In this document: one piece after another, positions 1 to 8,051 of the stretch
How positions within the stretch are numbered: the stretch's first letter is position 1
Layout: each line of letters opens with the position of its first letter
Source: Pseudomonas sp.
GTDB taxonomy: Bacteria > Pseudomonadota > Gammaproteobacteria > Pseudomonadales > Pseudomonadaceae
NCBI GenBank assembly: GCA_029240955.1
Contig: JARDZH010000086.1
Coordinates: forward strand, 1 to 13,500
DNA length: 13,500 nt
Direction of reading: 5' to 3'
The notes under the pieces: generated by a model
Told to the model about the DNA's origin: nothing
The model's input: only the letters and a program-made list of their open reading frames with translations
The model's database searches: none
Translations under genes and position numbers: made by a program

Positions 1-445
1 TATCCTGGTCCTTCACGGCCCCAACCTGAACCTGCTCGGCACCCGCGAACCCGGCGTGTACGGCACGATCACCCTGGCGCAGATTAATCAGGACCTGGAG
101 CGCCGCGCTCGCGATGCCGGTCACCATCTGATGTACCTGCAGAGCAATGCCGAGTACGAATTGATCGATCGCATTCACGCCGCTCGCGATGAAGGCGTGG
201 ATTTTGTCCTGATCAATCCGGCTGCTTTTACGCACACGAGCGTAGCAATACGTGACGCGCTGCTGGGAGTGAGCATCCCATTCATCGAAGTGCATTTGTC
301 GAACGTGCACAAACGCGAACCTTTCCGCCATCACTCCTACTTTTCAGACGTCGCTGTAGGAGTGATCTGCGGCCTTGGCGCCAGCGGTTACCGACTGGCC
401 CTGGAGGCCGCCCTGGAACAATTGGCCGTTAGCTCCAAGCCGTGA
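1..445 (+). CDS. aroQ: Type II 3-dehydroquinate dehydratase, 5'-truncated by window edge
   Basis: AroQ dehydrates 3-dehydroquinate to 3-dehydroshikimate, the third step of the cytoplasmic shikimate pathway. The open frame runs from base 2 to a TGA at 443-445 and shows about 147 residues. Family type II enzymes are about 145-150 residues long, so only the first few residues should be missing. Visible motifs are the N-terminal [17 protein letters not shown] (with the catalytic Arg and the Tyr of the GVYG loop), [10 protein letters not shown], the EVHLSN motif with the catalytic His, and [10 protein letters not shown]. The GTG at 56 is internal, because conserved residues lie upstream of it. Its position 82 bases before accB is the usual Pseudomonas arrangement. 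Identification is very secure; only the true start is unseen. Confidence 0.96.
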   Translation, partial: ILVLHGPNLNLLGTREPGVYGTITLAQINQDLERRARDAGHHLMYLQSNAEYELIDRIHAARDEGVDFVLINPAAFTHTSVAIRDALLGVSIPFIEVHLSNVHKREPFRHHSYFSDVAVGVICGLGASGYRLALEAALEQLAVSSKP

Positions 446-527
446 CCGGCACAGCATGACGCTGGTCCACGCGACTTGAACCGGCCGCCAAATATGCCCC
501 TGACAGCCCCTTGGGAGTTGATGATTC

Positions 528-986
528 ATGGATATTCGCAAAGTCAAGAAACTGATCGAACTGCTGGAAGAGTCTGGCATCGACGAACTGGAAATTCGTG
601 AAGGCGAAGAGTCCGTACGGATCAGCCGCCACAGCAAGACCCCGGCACAGCCTTACTACGCACCAGCGCCTGCAGCCGCTTCGGCCGCACCTGCTCCAGC
701 AGCAGCGCCCGTTGCAGCCGCCGCTGAAGCACCATCGGCACCGAAACTGAACGGCCACGTCGTGAAGTCGCCAATGGTCGGTACTTTCTACCGCACGCCT
801 GCGCCTACCTCGCCTGCATTCGTCGAAGTCGGCCAGACCGTCAAGAAAGGCGACACCATCTGCATCGTCGAAGCGATGAAAATGATGAACCACATCCAGG
901 CCGAAGCCAGCGGTGTCATCGAATCCATCCTGGTAGAAAACGGTCAGCCGGTTGAATTTGACCAGCCGCTGTTCACTATCGTTTGA
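528..986 (+). CDS. accB: Biotin carboxyl carrier protein of acetyl-CoA carboxylase
   Basis: AccB carries the biotin that is carboxylated by AccC and then donates the carboxyl group to acetyl-CoA through AccAD, giving malonyl-CoA for fatty acid synthesis. The protein has 152 residues, normal for the family. The N-terminal segment (about 1-40) is the conserved helical part ([18 protein letters not shown]). An Ala/Pro-rich flexible linker spans about residues 42-75. The C-terminal biotinyl domain carries EAMKMM, with the biotin-accepting lysine at residue 118. A GGGAG ribosome site lies at 513-517, ten bases before the ATG at 528; the ATG at 521 is out of frame. accC follows 17 bases after the stop, which indicates an accBC operon. 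Confidence 0.98.
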   Translation: MDIRKVKKLIELLEESGIDELEIREGEESVRISRHSKTPAQPYYAPAPAAASAAPAPAAAPVAAAAEAPSAPKLNGHVVKSPMVGTFYRTPAPTSPAFVEVGQTVKKGDTICIVEAMKMMNHIQAEASGVIESILVENGQPVEFDQPLFTIV

Positions 987-1003
987 ACCGGGGAGAGCCT
1001 GCG

Positions 1004-2347
1004 ATGTTGGAAAAAGTTCTGATCGCCAACCGCGGCGAAATTGCCTTGCGCATCTTGCGTGCCTGTAAAGAACTGGGCATCAAGACCGTCGCTGTACACT
1101 CCACGGCAGATCGCGAGTTGATGCACCTGGGTCTGGCGGACGAAACCGTCTGCATCGGCCCTGCACCCGCCAACCTGTCGTACCTGAACATTCCGGCGAT
1201 CATTTCCGCTGCCGAAGTGACTGGCGCCACGGCGATCCACCCGGGCTACGGCTTCCTGGCGGAAAACGCTGACTTCGCCGAACAGGTCGAAAAATCGGGT
1301 TTCGCGTTCATTGGCCCGAAAGCCGACACCATTCGCCTGATGGGCGACAAGGTTTCCGCCAAGGACGCCATGAAGCGCGCCAGCGTACCGACCGTTCCCG
1401 GTTCCGACGGCCCGCTGCCGGAAGACGAAGACACCGCGCTGCGTATCGGCCGTGAAGTCGGCTACCCGGTGATCATCAAGGCCGCCGGCGGCGGCGGTGG
1501 TCGCGGCATGCGCGTGGTTCATCGCGAAGAAGACCTGATCGAAGCTGCAGCCCAGACCCGTGCCGAAGCGGCCGCCTGGTTCAGCAACCCGATGGTTTAT
1601 CTGGAAAAGTACCTGACCAACCCGCGTCACGTGGAAGTTCAGGTCATTTCCGATGGCCAGGGCAACGCGATCCATCTGGGCGACCGTGACTGTTCGCTGC
1701 AGCGCCGCCACCAGAAAGTTCTGGAAGAAGCGCCGGCTCCGTTCATCGACGAGGACGCTCGCAAGGAAGTACTGGCAAGCTGCGTTCAGGCGTGCATCGA
1801 CATCGGCTACCGCGGCGCGGGTACTTTCGAGTTCCTGTACGAGAATGGTCGTTTCTACTTCATCGAGATGAACACCCGCGTCCAGGTCGAACACCCGGTT
1901 TCGGAAATGGTCACCGGTATCGACATCGTCAAGGAGATGCTCAGCATCGCCGCAGGCAACAAGCTGTCGTTCACTCAGGAAGACGTGGTCTTCAAGGGTC
2001 ACGCGCTGGAGTGCCGGATCAACGCTGAAGATCCGAAAACCTTCATTCCGAGCCCAGGTCTGGTCAAGCATTTCCATGCACCGGGCGGCAACGGCGTGCG
2101 GGTCGATTCGCATCTGTACAGCGGCTACAAGGTTCCGTCCAACTACGACTCGTTGATCGGCAAGCTGATCACCTGGGGCGCTACACGTGACGAAGCCATG
2201 GCACGCATGCGTAATGCGCTGGATGAGATCGTCGTCGACGGTATCAAGACCAACATTCCGCTGCACCGTGATCTGACCCGTGATGAGGGCTTCTGCGAAG
2301 GCGGAGTCAACATTCACTATCTGGAACACAAACTGGCCAATCAATAA
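1004..2347 (+). CDS. accC: Biotin carboxylase subunit of acetyl-CoA carboxylase
   Basis: AccC uses ATP and bicarbonate to carboxylate the biotin on AccB. The protein has 447 residues when started at the ATG at 1004 ([16 protein letters not shown]), as expected for the family. The strong GGGGAG site at about 990-996 decides this start; a longer in-frame reading from a TTG at 983 lies partly inside accB and lacks such a site. An N-terminal biotin-carboxylase fold is followed by an ATP-grasp domain with Lys159 and a glycine-rich lid (about 162-168). The active-site strand [10 protein letters not shown] has Glu288, Asn290 and Arg292, the same numbering as in E. coli AccC. The gene is the second of the accBC pair and is followed 17 bases later by a perfect terminator stem. 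Nothing is abnormal. Confidence 0.98.
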   Translation: MLEKVLIANRGEIALRILRACKELGIKTVAVHSTADRELMHLGLADETVCIGPAPANLSYLNIPAIISAAEVTGATAIHPGYGFLAENADFAEQVEKSGFAFIGPKADTIRLMGDKVSAKDAMKRASVPTVPGSDGPLPEDEDTALRIGREVGYPVIIKAAGGGGGRGMRVVHREEDLIEAAAQTRAEAAAWFSNPMVYLEKYLTNPRHVEVQVISDGQGNAIHLGDRDCSLQRRHQKVLEEAPAPFIDEDARKEVLASCVQACIDIGYRGAGTFEFLYENGRFYFIEMNTRVQVEHPVSEMVTGIDIVKEMLSIAAGNKLSFTQEDVVFKGHALECRINAEDPKTFIPSPGLVKHFHAPGGNGVRVDSHLYSGYKVPSNYDSLIGKLITWGATRDEAMARMRNALDEIVVDGIKTNIPLHRDLTRDEGFCEGGVNIHYLEHKLANQ

Positions 2348-2364
2348 GCCTGTCTGTTTCCGAT

Positions 2365-2399
2365 CAACAAAGCCGCAGTGATGCGGCTTTGTTGTTTGC
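2365..2399 (+). terminator. Intrinsic terminator after accBC
   Basis: A perfect 13-base-pair stem (CAACAAAGCCGCA at 2365-2377 with its exact complement at 2382-2394) closes on a GTGA tetraloop. A short T-containing tail (TTTGCG) follows. It lies 17 bases after the accC stop and should end the accBC transcript. prmA would then need its own promoter in 2400-2470, where I see no confident -35/-10 pair. Confidence 0.88.
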
Positions 2400-2470
2400 G
2401 CTGCATAGCAGTAAACTTGCCGGCTTTCGCGGCCCCGCTGCACACTCATTTGACTCGAAGGTAATCCGCC

Positions 2471-3349
2471 ATGCCTTGGCTGCAAGTCCGCCTCGCCATC
2501 AGCCCAGAACAAGCCGAAACCTACGAAGACGCTCTGTTGGAAGTGGGCGCCGTATCCGTGACGTTCATGGACGCCGAAGACCAGCCCATTTTCGAGCCGG
2601 AACTCAACACCACGCCGCTGTGGGCGCACACCCATCTGCTGGCATTGTTCGAAGCCGATACCAATGCCGAACTTGCCTTGTCGCACCTGAAGTTGCTGAC
2701 CGGCACCGAGTTGCCCGAACACAGCGCCGAAGTCATCGAAGATCAGGATTGGGAACGCAGCTGGATGGACAATTTCCAGCCGATGCGTTTTGGCCAACGG
2801 CTGTGGATCGTACCGAGCTGGCACGCTGCGCCGCAGCCCGACGCTGTCAACCTGCTGCTCGACCCGGGGCTGGCGTTCGGCACCGGCACTCACCCGACCA
2901 CTGCACTGTGCCTGGAATGGCTGGACGGCCAGGACCTGACCGGTTGCAACGTTCTGGATTTCGGCTGCGGCTCGGGCATTCTTGCCATCGCGGCGCTGCT
3001 GCTTGGTGCTGAACAAGCAGTCGGCACCGACATCGACGTTCAGGCGCTTGAAGCGTCCCGCGACAATGCCGGGCGCAACAACATCGCCGCCGAACGCTTC
3101 CCGCTTTACCTGCCGCAGGACCTGCCGCAGCAACAAGCCGATGTGCTGGTTGCCAACATTCTGGCCGGCCCGCTCGTCTCTCTCGCGCCACAGCTGGCGA
3201 CGCTGGTCAAATCCGGCGGCCGTCTGGCCCTGTCGGGCATTCTCGCCGAACAAGGTGAAGAAGTGGCTGCGGCGTATGCTGCTACATTCGATCTTGACCC
3301 GATTGCGAATCGTGATGGCTGGGTACGCATCACGGGCCGTCGCCGTTAA
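2471..3349 (+). CDS. prmA: Ribosomal protein L11 methyltransferase
   Basis: PrmA is a cytoplasmic SAM-dependent methyltransferase that methylates amino groups of ribosomal protein L11 (established for the family). The 292-residue protein is close to the 293 of E. coli PrmA. The N-terminal third ([19 protein letters not shown]) is the L11-recognition domain. The C-terminal Rossmann domain shows [16 protein letters not shown] motif [10 protein letters not shown] at about residues 161-169, the acidic-loop motif GTDID, and [11 protein letters not shown], the PrmA form of motif IV. An AAGGT site lies about nine bases before the ATG. The next gene starts 24 bases after the stop, so the two are probably co-transcribed. 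Confidence 0.97.
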   Translation: MPWLQVRLAISPEQAETYEDALLEVGAVSVTFMDAEDQPIFEPELNTTPLWAHTHLLALFEADTNAELALSHLKLLTGTELPEHSAEVIEDQDWERSWMDNFQPMRFGQRLWIVPSWHAAPQPDAVNLLLDPGLAFGTGTHPTTALCLEWLDGQDLTGCNVLDFGCGSGILAIAALLLGAEQAVGTDIDVQALEASRDNAGRNNIAAERFPLYLPQDLPQQQADVLVANILAGPLVSLAPQLATLVKSGGRLALSGILAEQGEEVAAAYAATFDLDPIANRDGWVRITGRRR

Positions 3350-3373
3350 CCGCCGCCTGAACCGGACAGCCGC

Positions 3374-4726
3374 ATGACCGACAGCTTCGTCACGCAGTGC
3401 CCGCACTGCCAAACCAGTTTCAGAGTCAGCCACGCCCAACTGAGCGTGGCACGCGGCGTCGTGCGTTGCGGGGCCTGCCTGCAGGTCTTCAACGCTGCCC
3501 GGCAATTGCTCGAACAACGCGATGGCGTCGAGCCTGCGCCCGTGACGGTTCAGGCCGAGCGCGAAATCAACGAGCCTGTTTACGCCGCGCCCTCGTTGCC
3601 GGTCCGGGAACATCAGCCTGCCGCCGCATCGGCGGAGGACGACGATCCCTGGCATGTCAGCGAGCTGGATCTGGACAACCTCAATCTCGACGAAGAACTC
3701 GCCCGCCTCGAAAAGCGCGATGCGCAGCGCCGCTCGGCCGTTGCAGACCCTGATGCCCACTCCCTGACGGCACGTCGCGATCTGCCGCAGGCCGAAGAAA
3801 CCGAGTGGGTCAACACGCTGCGTAACGACGAAGTTGACCAGCTTCCTGAACTGCATGCCGAGGTCATCACGGCGCCAGAACAGCCGGAACCTGAGCCGCA
3901 GAAAGACGACGAGGTGCACGAGACACGTACCGAGCCGTCACTGGGCAACAGCCGCGACGTCGACGAGGACGAGCCTACGGTTCCGGCCTTCGGCCCCCGC
4001 ATCGGGCCGCGAGTCGAGAAGGCTGAAAAGGTAGAACGTTGGTCAGCCCGCGATGACGACGATGATCTGGACGTCGATGAACACCGTGATGCCGACAACG
4101 AGACTGACAACCGCGCTGACGAAACGAACACCAGACACGATTCACGCGGTCGGCGCTCGCGCGGCGAGCCGGCGATTCGCGATCAGGCGCTGCTGGATCT
4201 GAGCGATGACCCCTTGCAGCTGGATTGGCAAAAGCCAAAGCCGCGCTGGGGACGCCGACTCGCCTGGGCACTCCTGATCCTGCTGGCGCTCGCAGGCCTG
4301 GCGGCTCAATACGTGTGGTATCACTTCGACCAGCTGGCGCGGCAGGACCAGTATCGCCCTTGGTTCCAACAGCTTTGCCCGCAACTGGGGTGCAAGGTGC
4401 CGTCCAAAGTCGACATCTCACAACTCAAGAGCAGCAACCTGATCGTTCGCAGCCATCCCGAGTTTCAGGGCGCACTCATCGTAGACGCCATCATTTATAA
4501 CCGCGCATCGTTTTCGCAGCCCTTTCCGCTTCTCGAACTGCGCTTCGCCGATACCGGCGGTCAGCTCATTGCCAGTCGTCGCTTCAAGCCCAGCGAGTAT
4601 CTGAGTGGCGAATTGGCGGGCAAAGAAGAGATGCCACCCCAGACTCCTATCCACATTGCGCTGGACATCCTTGATCCTGGCGCAAAGGCGGTGAACTACA
4701 GCCTCTACTTCAGATCCCCCGAGTAA
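3374..4726 (+). CDS. Zinc-ribbon (MJ0042-type) and DUF3426 membrane protein
   Basis: This is a conserved protein of unknown function, 450 residues long. The N-terminus has a four-cysteine zinc ribbon of the MJ0042/zinc_ribbon type, with CxxC pairs at Cys9/Cys12 and Cys32/Cys35. A long, charged, low-complexity linker (about 45-285) follows, rich in Asp, Glu and Arg, with an almost purely acidic patch near residue 230. One transmembrane helix lies at about 294-312 (LAWALLILLALAGLAAQYVW), preceded by basic residues. The C-terminal domain (about 320-450) fits DUF3426. The topology suggests a cytoplasmic zinc ribbon and linker with DUF3426 outside the inner membrane. Its place between prmA and dusB is conserved in Pseudomonas to my knowledge. 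No enzymatic motif is seen, and the role is unknown. Confidence 0.88.
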   Translation: MTDSFVTQCPHCQTSFRVSHAQLSVARGVVRCGACLQVFNAARQLLEQRDGVEPAPVTVQAEREINEPVYAAPSLPVREHQPAAASAEDDDPWHVSELDLDNLNLDEELARLEKRDAQRRSAVADPDAHSLTARRDLPQAEETEWVNTLRNDEVDQLPELHAEVITAPEQPEPEPQKDDEVHETRTEPSLGNSRDVDEDEPTVPAFGPRIGPRVEKAEKVERWSARDDDDDLDVDEHRDADNETDNRADETNTRHDSRGRRSRGEPAIRDQALLDLSDDPLQLDWQKPKPRWGRRLAWALLILLALAGLAAQYVWYHFDQLARQDQYRPWFQQLCPQLGCKVPSKVDISQLKSSNLIVRSHPEFQGALIVDAIIYNRASFSQPFPLLELRFADTGGQLIASRRFKPSEYLSGELAGKEEMPPQTPIHIALDILDPGAKAVNYSLYFRSPE

Positions 4727-4860
4727 CTCATTCGAGGGGGACCTGGCGCAGGCAATCCGCACCCGCCGTCAGCACTTTCCTACGTTAATCACAGCTCGTT
4801 CTGCGAAATTGACGTCAAAAATGCTGGTTAACCGGACTGTTGGCGATAAGAACATAACTG

Positions 4861-4891
4861 TTCAGATTTTATCCAATTCAGCCTTTATCCA
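4861..4891. repeat. Tandem direct repeat of period 16 upstream of dusB
   Basis: Two copies of TTCAGNNTTTATCCA lie at 4861-4875 and 4877-4891, identical in 13 of 15 positions (AT versus CC in the middle). They sit over and just upstream of the possible -35 element of dusB, so they could be an operator for a protein bound about 1.5 helical turns apart. No regulator can be named from the sequence. Confidence 0.6.
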
Positions 4892-4912
4892 GTCATCGAG
4901 AGCGGGTATCAT
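4884..4912 (+). promoter_or_regulatory. Possible sigma-70 promoter for dusB-fis
   Basis: A TATCAT -10 candidate (4907-4912) lies 17 bases after a poor -35 match, TTTATC (4884-4889). Transcription would start near 4919 and give a leader of about 125 bases. The -10 is good and the -35 is weak, as is common for activator- or growth-rate-controlled promoters. This is a manual reading and other starts are possible. Confidence 0.3.
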
Positions 4913-4973
4913 GCCAACCCTTTTTTCATACTCTCGGTTCGGTCTGATGGTTGCCAGCAACCTGACGGCGGGA

Positions 4974-5002
4974 CCGTTGCAGACCGTGTGCAACGGTTTT
5001 TT
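4974..5002 (+). terminator. Intrinsic terminator/attenuator in the dusB leader
   Basis: CCGTTGCA (4974-4981) pairs perfectly with TGCAACGG (4989-4996) around a 7-base loop, and a run of six T follows at 4997-5002. It has the form of a rho-independent terminator but lies 41 bases before the dusB start, downstream of the possible promoter. It therefore either ends an upstream or short leader transcript, or works as a conditional attenuator. Just upstream, GGTTG/CAACC (4949-4953/4958-4962) forms a second small hairpin whose arms can pair with the terminator arms instead. Confidence 0.7.
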
Positions 5003-5043
5003 ACATGGCCTGCGAATGATTCGGCCCCACGATAGGTAAAGCT

Positions 5044-6057
5044 ATGTCGGCGGTACGCATCGGCCCATATACATTGCAGAACGGCTTGATTCTCGCTCCC
5101 ATGGCGGGCGTCACAGACCAGCCTTTCCGTCAGCTGTGCCGACGCCTCGGCGCAGGTCTGGTGGTTTCGGAAATGGTCACCAGTGATATGAGCCTGTGGA
5201 ACAGTCGCAAGTCGCGTCTGCGCATGGTCCACGAGGGCGATCCCGAGCCTCGCTCGGTGCAGATCGCCGGCGGGGACCCGCAGATGCTGGCGGATGCGGC
5301 CAGGGCCAACGTTGAACTGGGCGCCCAGATCATTGACATCAATATGGGTTGCCCGGCCAAGAAGGTGTGCAACAAGGCCGCAGGTTCTGCGCTGCTGAAA
5401 GACGAACAACTGGTGAGCGAGATCCTGCAGGCCGTCGTGGCCGCAGTCGATGTGCCGGTCACCTTGAAGATCCGCACCGGATGGGACCGCGATAACCGCA
5501 ACGGTCTGACCGTGGCGAAGATTGCCGAACAGTCCGGCATTCAGGCGCTGGCCGTACATGGCCGCACCCGTGCCGATCTGTACACCGGCGAAGCGGAGTA
5601 CGACACCATTGCCAGTATCAAACAGGCGGTGTCGATTCCGGTGTTCGCCAATGGCGACATAGATTCACCCGAGAAAGCCCGGTTCGTGCTGCAGAACACC
5701 GGAGCCGACGGGCTGTTGATTGGCCGGGCCGCCCAGGGGCGCCCGTGGATTTTTCGCGAGATAGAGCATTACCTGCGCACCGGCGAAACGCTGCCTGCGC
5801 TTGAGTTGAGTGAAGTGGAACGCATCCTGCTCGAACACCTGGCAGCGCTTCACGCGTTCTACGGAGATGTGATGGGCGTGCGTATCGCGCGCAAGCATGT
5901 CGGTTGGTATCTCGCAACCTTGCCGGGCGCCAGGGAATTTCGCACCCGTTTCAATCGTTTGGAAGACACGGAAGCACAGTGCGCCAACGTCCGGGAGTTC
6001 TTCAGCCAAGGCTGCAAGGGCCCGGATAACCAGAATGAGAACGAGGTGGCCGCATGA
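5044..6057 (+). CDS. dusB: tRNA-dihydrouridine synthase B
   Basis: DusB is a flavin enzyme that reduces specific uridines in the tRNA D-loop to dihydrouridine using NADPH. The protein has 337 residues, normal for bacterial DusB. The TIM-barrel domain begins with [22 protein letters not shown]. The family signature [14 protein letters not shown] holds the catalytic cysteine at residue 109. KIRTGW, HGRTR and ANGDI are FMN/phosphate-binding strands, and [15 protein letters not shown] follows. The C-terminal helical tRNA-binding domain starts near residue 245. An AGG site lies seven bases before the ATG. The stop overlaps the fis start as ATGA, so the two are translationally coupled; dusB-fis linkage is a hallmark of gammaproteobacteria. 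Confidence 0.96.
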   Translation: MSAVRIGPYTLQNGLILAPMAGVTDQPFRQLCRRLGAGLVVSEMVTSDMSLWNSRKSRLRMVHEGDPEPRSVQIAGGDPQMLADAARANVELGAQIIDINMGCPAKKVCNKAAGSALLKDEQLVSEILQAVVAAVDVPVTLKIRTGWDRDNRNGLTVAKIAEQSGIQALAVHGRTRADLYTGEAEYDTIASIKQAVSIPVFANGDIDSPEKARFVLQNTGADGLLIGRAAQGRPWIFREIEHYLRTGETLPALELSEVERILLEHLAALHAFYGDVMGVRIARKHVGWYLATLPGAREFRTRFNRLEDTEAQCANVREFFSQGCKGPDNQNENEVAA

Positions 6058-6374
6058 CGATGATGACCGAGACTTTAGTGAGTGGAACAACACCCGTGAG
6101 CGACAATGTCAATTTGAAACAGCACCTCAACACGCCGAGCGAAGAGGGCCAGACCCTGCGCGGAAGCGTTGAAAAGGCGCTGCACAATTATTTCGCCCAC
6201 CTTGAAGGCGCTTCCGTCACTGATGTCTACAACCTGGTGTTGTCGGAAGTCGAGGCTCCGCTCCTCGAATGCGTGATGAACTACGTCAAGGGCAACCAGA
6301 CCAAGGCCTCGGAACTGCTGGGCCTGAATCGCGGCACCTTGCGCAAGAAACTCAAACAGTACGATCTGCTGTAA
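6054..6374 (+). CDS. fis: DNA-binding protein Fis
   Basis: Fis is a small dimeric nucleoid protein that bends DNA and modulates rRNA promoters, recombination and many growth-phase genes. The protein has 106 residues. The C-terminal half is typical: [40 protein letters not shown], read in pieces, contains the helix-turn-helix ([10 protein letters not shown] and NRGTLRKKL). The N-terminal extension ([14 protein letters not shown]) resembles the Pseudomonas form. The ATG at 6054 overlaps the dusB stop and has GAGGTGG at 6043-6049 upstream. ATGs at 6060 and 6063 are possible alternative starts, less well spaced. A strong terminator follows 12 bases after the stop. Confidence 0.97.
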   Translation: MTMMTETLVSGTTPVSDNVNLKQHLNTPSEEGQTLRGSVEKALHNYFAHLEGASVTDVYNLVLSEVEAPLLECVMNYVKGNQTKASELLGLNRGTLRKKLKQYDLL

Positions 6375-6386
6375 GCATCCCAACAG

Positions 6387-6424
6387 AAAAAGCGACCTCA
6401 CTTGCACCGCGGTCGCTTTTTTTT
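6387..6424 (+). terminator. Intrinsic terminator after fis
   Basis: AAAAAGCGACC (6387-6397) pairs with GGTCGCTTTTT (6411-6421) around a 13-base loop, and the T-run extends to 6424. It is a textbook rho-independent terminator. The A-rich left arm with the T-rich right arm could also make it work for antisense transcripts. It ends only 32 bases before the purH start. Confidence 0.92.
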
Positions 6425-6456
6425 GCTGACTTCTTTTGCTTTTGATGGAAATCGAG

Positions 6457-7939
6457 ATGACCGACCAGACTACCCGCCTGCCGATCCGCCGCGCTTTGAT
6501 CAGCGTTTCCGACAAGACAGGCATCCTGGAATTTGCCCGCGAACTTGAAGCGCTGGGCGTTGAAATCCTTTCCACTGGCGGTACGTTCAAGCTGCTTCAG
6601 GACAACGGCGTGGCAGCGGTGGAAGTCGCTGACTACACCGGCTTCGCGGAAATGATGGACGGTCGGGTCAAGACGCTGCACCCGAAAATCCACGGCGGCA
6701 TTCTCGGCCGTCGCGGTACCGACGATGCCATCATGAGCGAGCACGGCATCAAGCCGATCGACCTGGTAGCGGTCAATCTCTATCCCTTCGAAGCGACTGT
6801 TTCCAAGCCAGGCTGCGATCTGCCGACCGCTATCGAGAACATCGATATCGGCGGCCCGACCATGGTTCGCTCCGCCGCGAAGAACCACAAGGACGTCGCC
6901 ATCGTCGTCAACGCCAGCGATTACGGCCAGGTCCTGGAAAGCCTCAAGGCCGGCGGCCTGACCTACGCACAGCGTTTCGATCTGATGCTCAAGGCGTTCG
7001 AACACACCGCGGCCTATGACGGCATGATCGCCAACTACCTGGGCGGCATCGACCAGTCTGCCGAAACCCTGAGCACCGAAGGCCGCAGCCAGTTCCCGCG
7101 CACCTTCAACACCCAGTTCGTCAAGGCTCAGGAAATGCGCTACGGCGAGAACCCGCACCAGAGCGCGGCGTTCTACGTCGAAGCCAATGATCGTCAAGCA
7201 TGCCAACCCGTGCGGCGTCTCGGTTTGCCCGGACGATGAAGGCGGCATCCGCAAGGCCTACGACCTGGCCTATGCCACCGACACCGAGTCCGCTTTCGGC
7301 GGCATCATTGCCTTCAACCGCGAGCTGGATGCCGAAACCGCCAAGGCCATCGTCGAGCGTCAGTTCGTTGAAGTCATCATTGCGCCAAGCGTCAGCGCCG
7401 AAGCTCAAGCGGTCGTGGCCGCCAAGGCCAACGTGCGCCTGCTGACCTGCGGCCAGTGGGGCGAGCGTCTGCCGGCGTGGGATTACAAGCGCGTCAACGG
7501 CGGTCTGCTGGTTCAGAGCCGCGATATCGGCATGATCACCGCAGATGACCTGAAGGTGGTGACTCAGCGTGCGCCGAGCGAGCAGGAAATCCATGACCTG
7601 ATTTTCGCGTGGAAAGTCGCCAAATACGTGAAGTCCAACGCCATCGTTTACGCCAAGAACCGTCAGACTGTCGGTATCGGTGCAGGCCAGATGAGCCGCG
7701 TGAACTCGGCACGTATTGCTGCGATCAAGGCTGAACACGCAGGTCTGCAGGTGCAGGGCGCGGTCATGGCTTCCGATGCGTTCTTCCCGTTCCGTGACGG
7801 CATCGACAACGCTGCCAAGGCGGGGATTACTGCAGTGATCCAGCCGGGTGGTTCGATGCGTGATGCAGAGGTTATCGCCGCGGCCGATGAAGCCGGGATC
7901 GCGATGGTCTTCACCGGCATGCGTCATTTCAGACATTAA
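6457..7939 (+). pseudogene. purH: purH (AICAR transformylase/IMP cyclohydrolase), broken by internal deletion and frameshift
   Basis: PurH catalyses the last two steps of IMP synthesis: formylation of AICAR (C-terminal domain) and ring closure (N-terminal domain, about residues 1-200). The start is the ATG at 6457 ([20 protein letters not shown]), with GGAAATCGAG just upstream. The frame is normal through [14 protein letters not shown] (residue 243, base 7185), then runs off to a TGA at 7237-7239. The correct continuation, IVKHANPCG with the catalytic Lys-His pair, resumes in another frame at 7190 and runs without further lesions to TAA at 7937-7939. Retained coding totals about 492 residues against about 535 in intact Pseudomonas PurH. 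About 40 residues are missing, including the conserved SYNN...DTDAA segment. The junction creates an ATG at 7187 that would start the C-terminal piece, but that piece lacks the first part of the transformylase domain. Clean flanks point to a recent mutation or an assembly error. Confidence 0.9.
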
Positions 7940-7967
7940 AACGGCCGCACTGGCGCAGGCGTCTGCT

Positions 7968-8009
7968 GCGTTGGATGGGGCTCCGCCTTGCATCCACCTA
8001 CGCCAACGC
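7968..8009. repeat. Long-range inverted repeat in the purH-purD gap
   Basis: GCGTTGG (7968-7974) pairs exactly with CCAACGC (8003-8009). Alternatively GGATG (7973-7977) pairs with CATCC (7991-7995) as a tighter hairpin. The form TTGGATG...GCATCCACCTACG resembles dispersed intergenic palindromes found in pseudomonads, but I cannot confirm copies elsewhere. No T-run follows, so it is not an intrinsic terminator. Confidence 0.5.
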
Positions 8010-8017
8010 GACCTCGT

Positions 8018-8051
8018 GATGCGGTGCCGCTGAAAAGCGGACTTCCGCATC
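8018..8051. repeat. Nested hairpin with GAAA tetraloop before purD
   Basis: An outer stem GATGCGG (8018-8024) / CCGCATC (8045-8051) of 7 perfect pairs encloses an inner stem CCGCT (8027-8031) / AGCGG (8036-8040) closed by a GAAA tetraloop. The GNRA loop and nested stems suggest RNA structure. It lies 33 bases before the purD start and 22 bases before its GAGG site, so it is in the intercistronic mRNA if purHD are co-transcribed. No T-run follows. Confidence 0.6.

Larger units (their letters stand above)
4727..5043 (+). promoter_or_regulatory. Non-coding leader/regulatory region upstream of dusB-fis
   Basis: This 317-base stretch lies between the DUF3426 gene and dusB. I see no credible gene in it. 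It contains the hexamer ACTGTT twice (4836-4841 and 4857-4862, 21 bases apart), a direct repeat of period 16 at 4861-4891, a possible promoter at 4884-4912, and a terminator-like hairpin at 4974-5002. The dusB ribosome site (AGG at 5034-5036) is at the end. Long upstream control regions are typical of dusB-fis operons, whose expression responds strongly to growth phase in enterobacteria. That comparison is established knowledge; regulation here is inferred. Confidence 0.6.

Noticed and set aside
944..3919. A 991-codon open frame on the - strand
   Set aside because: It lies antisense across accC, prmA and part of the DUF3426 gene, all of which are unmistakable on the + strand. Its translation shows no recognisable domain. 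Long antisense frames are common in GC-rich coding DNA.
4716..4740. CCCCC...GGGGG hairpin at the stop codon of the DUF3426 gene
   Set aside because: Only five pairs with mismatches further in, it overlaps the coding end, and no T-run follows. Too weak to call a terminator.
4911..5039. A short + strand ORF ending four bases before dusB, as a possible leader peptide
   Set aside because: Its ATG at 4911 overlaps the best -10 candidate, the internal ATGs lack ribosome sites, and it runs straight through the terminator hairpin. There is no run of a regulatory amino acid.
6352..8050. Two sizeable - strand ORFs (300 and 309 codons) opposite purH
   Set aside because: They mirror purH codons on the opposite strand and have no recognisable domains or ribosome sites.
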